From assembly GCF_003390375.1 (NCBI RefSeq), contig NZ_QUOT01000001.1, forward strand, positions 1,054,001 to 1,118,000: a DNA stretch of 64,000 nt. The letters are read 5' to 3'. The stretch's first letter is position 1. Each line of letters opens with the position of its first letter. This document shows, piece by piece, positions 61,216 to 64,000 of this stretch. Position numbers and translations under genes: made by a program. Source of the stretch: Thalassotalea euphylliae (lineage in GTDB: Bacteria > Pseudomonadota > Gammaproteobacteria > Enterobacterales > Alteromonadaceae). The notes under the pieces were generated by a model. The model was not told the origin of the DNA. It did no database searches and worked only from the letters and a program-made list of their open reading frames with translations.

Positions 61216-63174
61216 ATGACCATTTCACAAAAACTTATCTCAGCATTTATAGCAACCATTACACTTCCTTTATTCACCATTTCGGTATTAATGATCAATA
61301 AAATAATTGATCAAGCTTATATAGACTTTGAAGTGAATAATACCCGCGAAGTAAAGCAAGTTGATCATGCTGTTGAATTGTTTTTTAAAGAAATAGCCAA
61401 GAACGTTATTTACCTAACAGAAAATCAATTCGTTAAAAATGCGAGCCAAGATATCACCCGTTATCTTGAAAATACGCAATCAACCGAGATGACTCCTCGC
61501 CAAAATAGTGAATTAGAGCAACAAATATTTGCCGACTTTGACAGCTTTGGCGCAAGTCACGAAGGGATCTCATACATCTATCTTGGTAATCAAGCTGGTG
61601 GCTACCTGCAATGGCCAATTGGCAGTATTGGCGCAAACTATGATCCTCGCCCTCGACCTTGGTACCAACGTGGTTTACAAGGCAATGGTGAAGCGGTGCG
61701 CACAAATGCCTATTACTGGGAACCAGATGATGCAGTGATCGTTTCAACCGTCAGAACCATCACCAACAATGGGCAGTTAGTTGGCGTTGCAGGTATGGAT
61801 GTGTCGCTCAAAGAACTCACTCAAATGGCGAAGAAAATTAAGATTGGCGAGTCCGGTTACTTGATGGTGATAGAAGATAGCGGCAATGTGCTAGTCGATG
61901 CTAAGTACCCGGATCACAACTTTAAACAACTTGCCGAAATTGAAAACGGTGTTTTCTCCGAAATTTCTCAGCAGAGCAATGGCGTAGTCGAACTTGAAAT
62001 ATACGACGAAACCTACCTTGCCAATATCTACACCTCGCCCCAAATGGGCTGGAAATACGTTAGCATGATGGAAAGCTCCGAAGTCCTCGCATCGGCATAT
62101 AGCATGGCAGTACTTATCGTCATTATTAGCGCAGTGTTACTGGTGATATTTGCAATTTTAGGCGTCTACTTAGCAAGGCTAATTTCAAAACCTATTGTTA
62201 CCGTTACCGAAGGGCTTGAAGAGATAGCACAAGGGGGTGGTGACCTTACCAAACGATTGCACATCAAAACCAATGACGAAACAGGCAAACTGTCAGAAAG
62301 CTTTAACCGCTTCTTAGGCTCAATTGCCCAGTTAATTAAAGAAATTAATCAAAGCAGCGAGAATGTGAACCAGTCTGCCGATCAAACCTCAGCGTTATCG
62401 AACAATTTAGACGAGTCGATCAAGCAGCAACTGGAAGCCCTTGACCAATCTGCAACAGCCATCAATGAAATGGCAGCAACTGCAAATGAAGTGGCCAGTA
62501 ATTGTGTAAGTGCAGCAGATTCTGCAAATGCCACAAAAGACTCTGCGGAATCGGGTCAAGAGCTTATTGAACAAGCCGTAGTGAGCGTACAAGCACTCGG
62601 CGAGCTAACGCAAAAATCCGCTGATAGCATTCGCCATCTCGATGTAGAAAGTGAAAACATCACCTCGATATTAGACGTGATTCGCGGTATTGCCGAGCAA
62701 ACCAACCTATTGGCATTAAATGCCGCCATTGAAGCCGCGCGTGCGGGCGAGCAAGGGCGCGGATTTGCTGTGGTCGCTGACGAAGTACGTGCGCTATCAC
62801 AACGCACCCATGAATCCACCGAAGAAATCGCTCATCAACTGGGTAAATTAAGAAATATGACGCAAAGCGTGTCGAATGATATGGAAATCAGCGTTGATAA
62901 ATCACAGCAAACAATCGAGTTCACACAAGAGGCTAAAACCTCATTTGATAGTATTACTGGCTCGGTTGATGCTATCAGTGAAATGAACACGCAAATAGCA
63001 GCGGCCGCCGAAGAGCAGCAAGTGGTCGCAGAAGATATCAGCCGAAACGTTGTCGAAATTAAGATGGCAGCGGATGAAGTCGCGGTAATTTCATCGCAAG
63101 CTGGCAAAAATTCTCAGCACCTCAACACCCTCTCGGCAGACTTAAATGCCCTAGTACAGAAATTTAAGGTGTAG
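61216..63174 (+). CDS. dCache-domain methyl-accepting chemotaxis protein
   Basis: 652 aa. Helix 1 (LISAFIATITLPLFTISVLMI), a periplasmic dCache domain (about 35-285) with RPRPWYQRG and GVAGMDVSL, helix 2 (about 293-318), HAMP (about 320-372) and a signalling domain with the hairpin tip EQTNLLALNAAIEAARAGEQGRGFAVVADEVR. The R-x-W-Y and later D are features of the amino-acid-binding dCache group, so amino-acid sensing is possible but not shown. It converges with the kinase gene. Confidence 0.88.
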   Translation: MTISQKLISAFIATITLPLFTISVLMINKIIDQAYIDFEVNNTREVKQVDHAVELFFKEIAKNVIYLTENQFVKNASQDITRYLENTQSTEMTPRQNSELEQQIFADFDSFGASHEGISYIYLGNQAGGYLQWPIGSIGANYDPRPRPWYQRGLQGNGEAVRTNAYYWEPDDAVIVSTVRTITNNGQLVGVAGMDVSLKELTQMAKKIKIGESGYLMVIEDSGNVLVDAKYPDHNFKQLAEIENGVFSEISQQSNGVVELEIYDETYLANIYTSPQMGWKYVSMMESSEVLASAYSMAVLIVIISAVLLVIFAILGVYLARLISKPIVTVTEGLEEIAQGGGDLTKRLHIKTNDETGKLSESFNRFLGSIAQLIKEINQSSENVNQSADQTSALSNNLDESIKQQLEALDQSATAINEMAATANEVASNCVSAADSANATKDSAESGQELIEQAVVSVQALGELTQKSADSIRHLDVESENITSILDVIRGIAEQTNLLALNAAIEAARAGEQGRGFAVVADEVRALSQRTHESTEEIAHQLGKLRNMTQSVSNDMEISVDKSQQTIEFTQEAKTSFDSITGSVDAISEMNTQIAAAAEEQQVVAEDISRNVVEIKMAADEVAVISSQAGKNSQHLNTLSADLNALVQKFKV

Positions 63175-63199
63175 TGGCTTAAGGAATATCGAAAGGCAA

Positions 63200-64000
63200 T
63201 TACGCAAATGTTAGCGTTGCGGTTGTACCATGCTCATTAGATGCTAATGCAATTCCTATCGCTTGTTGATCACATAATCGTTTAGCCAATGATAGACCAA
63301 TGCCCAAACCTTGGCTTTGGTTACCTTTTACGCCGCTCGCAAACACATTCGGTAATATATCGTGCGCGATACCTTCGCCAGAATTTCTGATAATTAAACG
63401 CGGCGATTGCCAGTCAATATCAATTTCACCTTGCTCGGTATGACTAAAGGCGTTAGCGATAAGGTTACCGATAACGATGCGTAACGCCTGTGGGTTGGCG
63501 GTTACTGTGGCAGTATTTGAGACATTAACTTCAAGTTCGATGGCCTTATCTTCAATCAGCTGATGATGTTCGACAATGGCTGCTTCAACAACAGCAAGTA
63601 ATGGTATGGGCTCATGCATTGTCTCACCTTCCCGTGCCAAGGCTAGTAAGCCCTCAATACACAACTGCATTTGCTGCTGTGCTGATGTGATGCGTTCAAC
63701 TAATGGAAGCTGTTCTTTGGTCAGGGAAGTGTCGCTAAGTAAGGTGATTGCACCTTGAGTGATCGTCAATGGCGTGCGAAGTTCATGTGAAATATCGCGA
63801 GTAAAATGCTGCTCACGAGCGATAAATTCGCGAACTCGATCAATTGCTCGTTCTAGTTCTTTGGCAAACAAACCAATTTCATCCTGGTTAAACTGCTTAG
63901 CAAAGCCGTTTGGCAATTCATCACCTTTAACCTGTATTAGCACAGCGTTAAGTTGTTCAATTGGCTTAATCAAACGCTTTGCAAATGACCAAGCCAGCCA
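63200..64000 (-). CDS. Sensor histidine kinase, N-terminus beyond window
   Basis: The frame stays open to the right edge (267 codons). It contains the end of a helix and a HAMP domain (KRLIKPIEQLNAVLIQVKGDE), the H box FTRDISHELRTPLT, N box IGNLIANAFSHT, G1 IRNSGEGI, and G2 QGLGIGLSLAKRLC. The upstream sensor part and the regulator are outside the window. The C-terminus converges with the chemoreceptor. Confidence 0.88.
   Translation of the reverse strand, partial: WLAWSFAKRLIKPIEQLNAVLIQVKGDELPNGFAKQFNQDEIGLFAKELERAIDRVREFIAREQHFTRDISHELRTPLTITQGAITLLSDTSLTKEQLPLVERITSAQQQMQLCIEGLLALAREGETMHEPIPLLAVVEAAIVEHHQLIEDKAIELEVNVSNTATVTANPQALRIVIGNLIANAFSHTEQGEIDIDWQSPRLIIRNSGEGIAHDILPNVFASGVKGNQSQGLGIGLSLAKRLCDQQAIGIALASNEHGTTATLTFA

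Noticed and set aside
62407..63107. Long antisense ORFs over the chemoreceptor and RND genes
   Set aside because: They are shadows of strongly coding frames with a clear family match.
1..64000. tRNA, rRNA, CRISPR arrays or integrase/phage genes
   Set aside because: None could be recognised by eye; weak tRNAs could still be missed without tRNAscan-SE.

Overview
The window looks like chromosomal DNA of a marine gammaproteobacterium of the Alteromonadales, most plausibly Colwelliaceae (Thalassotalea/Colwellia-like). This is an inference from gene content: three large TonB-dependent receptors, a PepSY-PhoP-PhoQ cluster, an EfpL (YeiP) homologue with a VPQGRAGG loop, GlyGly-CTERM and SEP-type PEP-CTERM sorting tails, and moderately AT-rich intergenic DNA. 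I see no rRNA, tRNA or CRISPR array.

Layout. 1-7.1 kb: end of a DUF998 membrane protein, then a phoQ-phoP-pepSY cluster reading left. It faces a GlyGly-CTERM surface protein across four half-sites on an exact 11-bp period. A hypothetical protein, a GAF sensor kinase and a small membrane protein follow. 7.2-11.2 kb: YqhD-like alcohol dehydrogenase, the divergent argO/argP pair, and a YkgB-like membrane protein. 11.2-15.3 kb: the first copy of a 326-bp MITE-like element, a LiaF-like protein, a three-gene operon (DUF3565, DUF5062, MpaA-like amidase), coding debris, and an SRA-HNH modification-dependent restriction gene broken by one in-frame stop. 15.3-21.6 kb: haem uptake (outer-membrane receptor facing hmuTUV and hugZ, with two Fur-box-like sites between them). 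21.8-35.7 kb: metabolic and hypothetical genes (MBL hydrolase, DUF2252, M14 peptidase, EfpL, a TonB receptor next to an M20 peptidase and a membrane AraC regulator, an exported VOC protein, small export and monooxygenase families). 35.9-46.4 kb: a class C serine hydrolase and an SDR whose stop codons both lie in an 8 x 7-bp tandem repeat, an M17 aminopeptidase, a TonB receptor, and a LysR/DoxX/YqjG/pirin redox cluster. 47-48 kb: a decayed two-component system (frameshifted regulator, truncated kinase). 48.2-55 kb: two alpha/beta hydrolases, a DGSGS-repeat protein, the second MITE copy in inverted orientation, a PEP-CTERM protein, an AraC-HTH/HDOD fusion and a nitroreductase. 55.2-64 kb: an RND efflux operon with a Fur-box-like site at its promoter, a porin, a dCache chemoreceptor and a partial sensor kinase.

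Themes. Iron and haem acquisition, envelope sensing and redox or xenobiotic handling dominate. The two MITE copies lie 40 kb apart in opposite orientation and could support inversion of the interval. The best candidates for something undescribed are the symmetric 11-bp-phased operator at 3.16-3.20 kb, the MITE family (one copy supplies a gene's stop codon), the HTH-HDOD fusion, the hairpin cluster at 15.1-15.24 kb, and the Fur-linked RND pump. I did not find a clearly novel multi-gene defence or mobile system. Base-composition and family statements come from reading the sequence by eye, not from computation or database searches.
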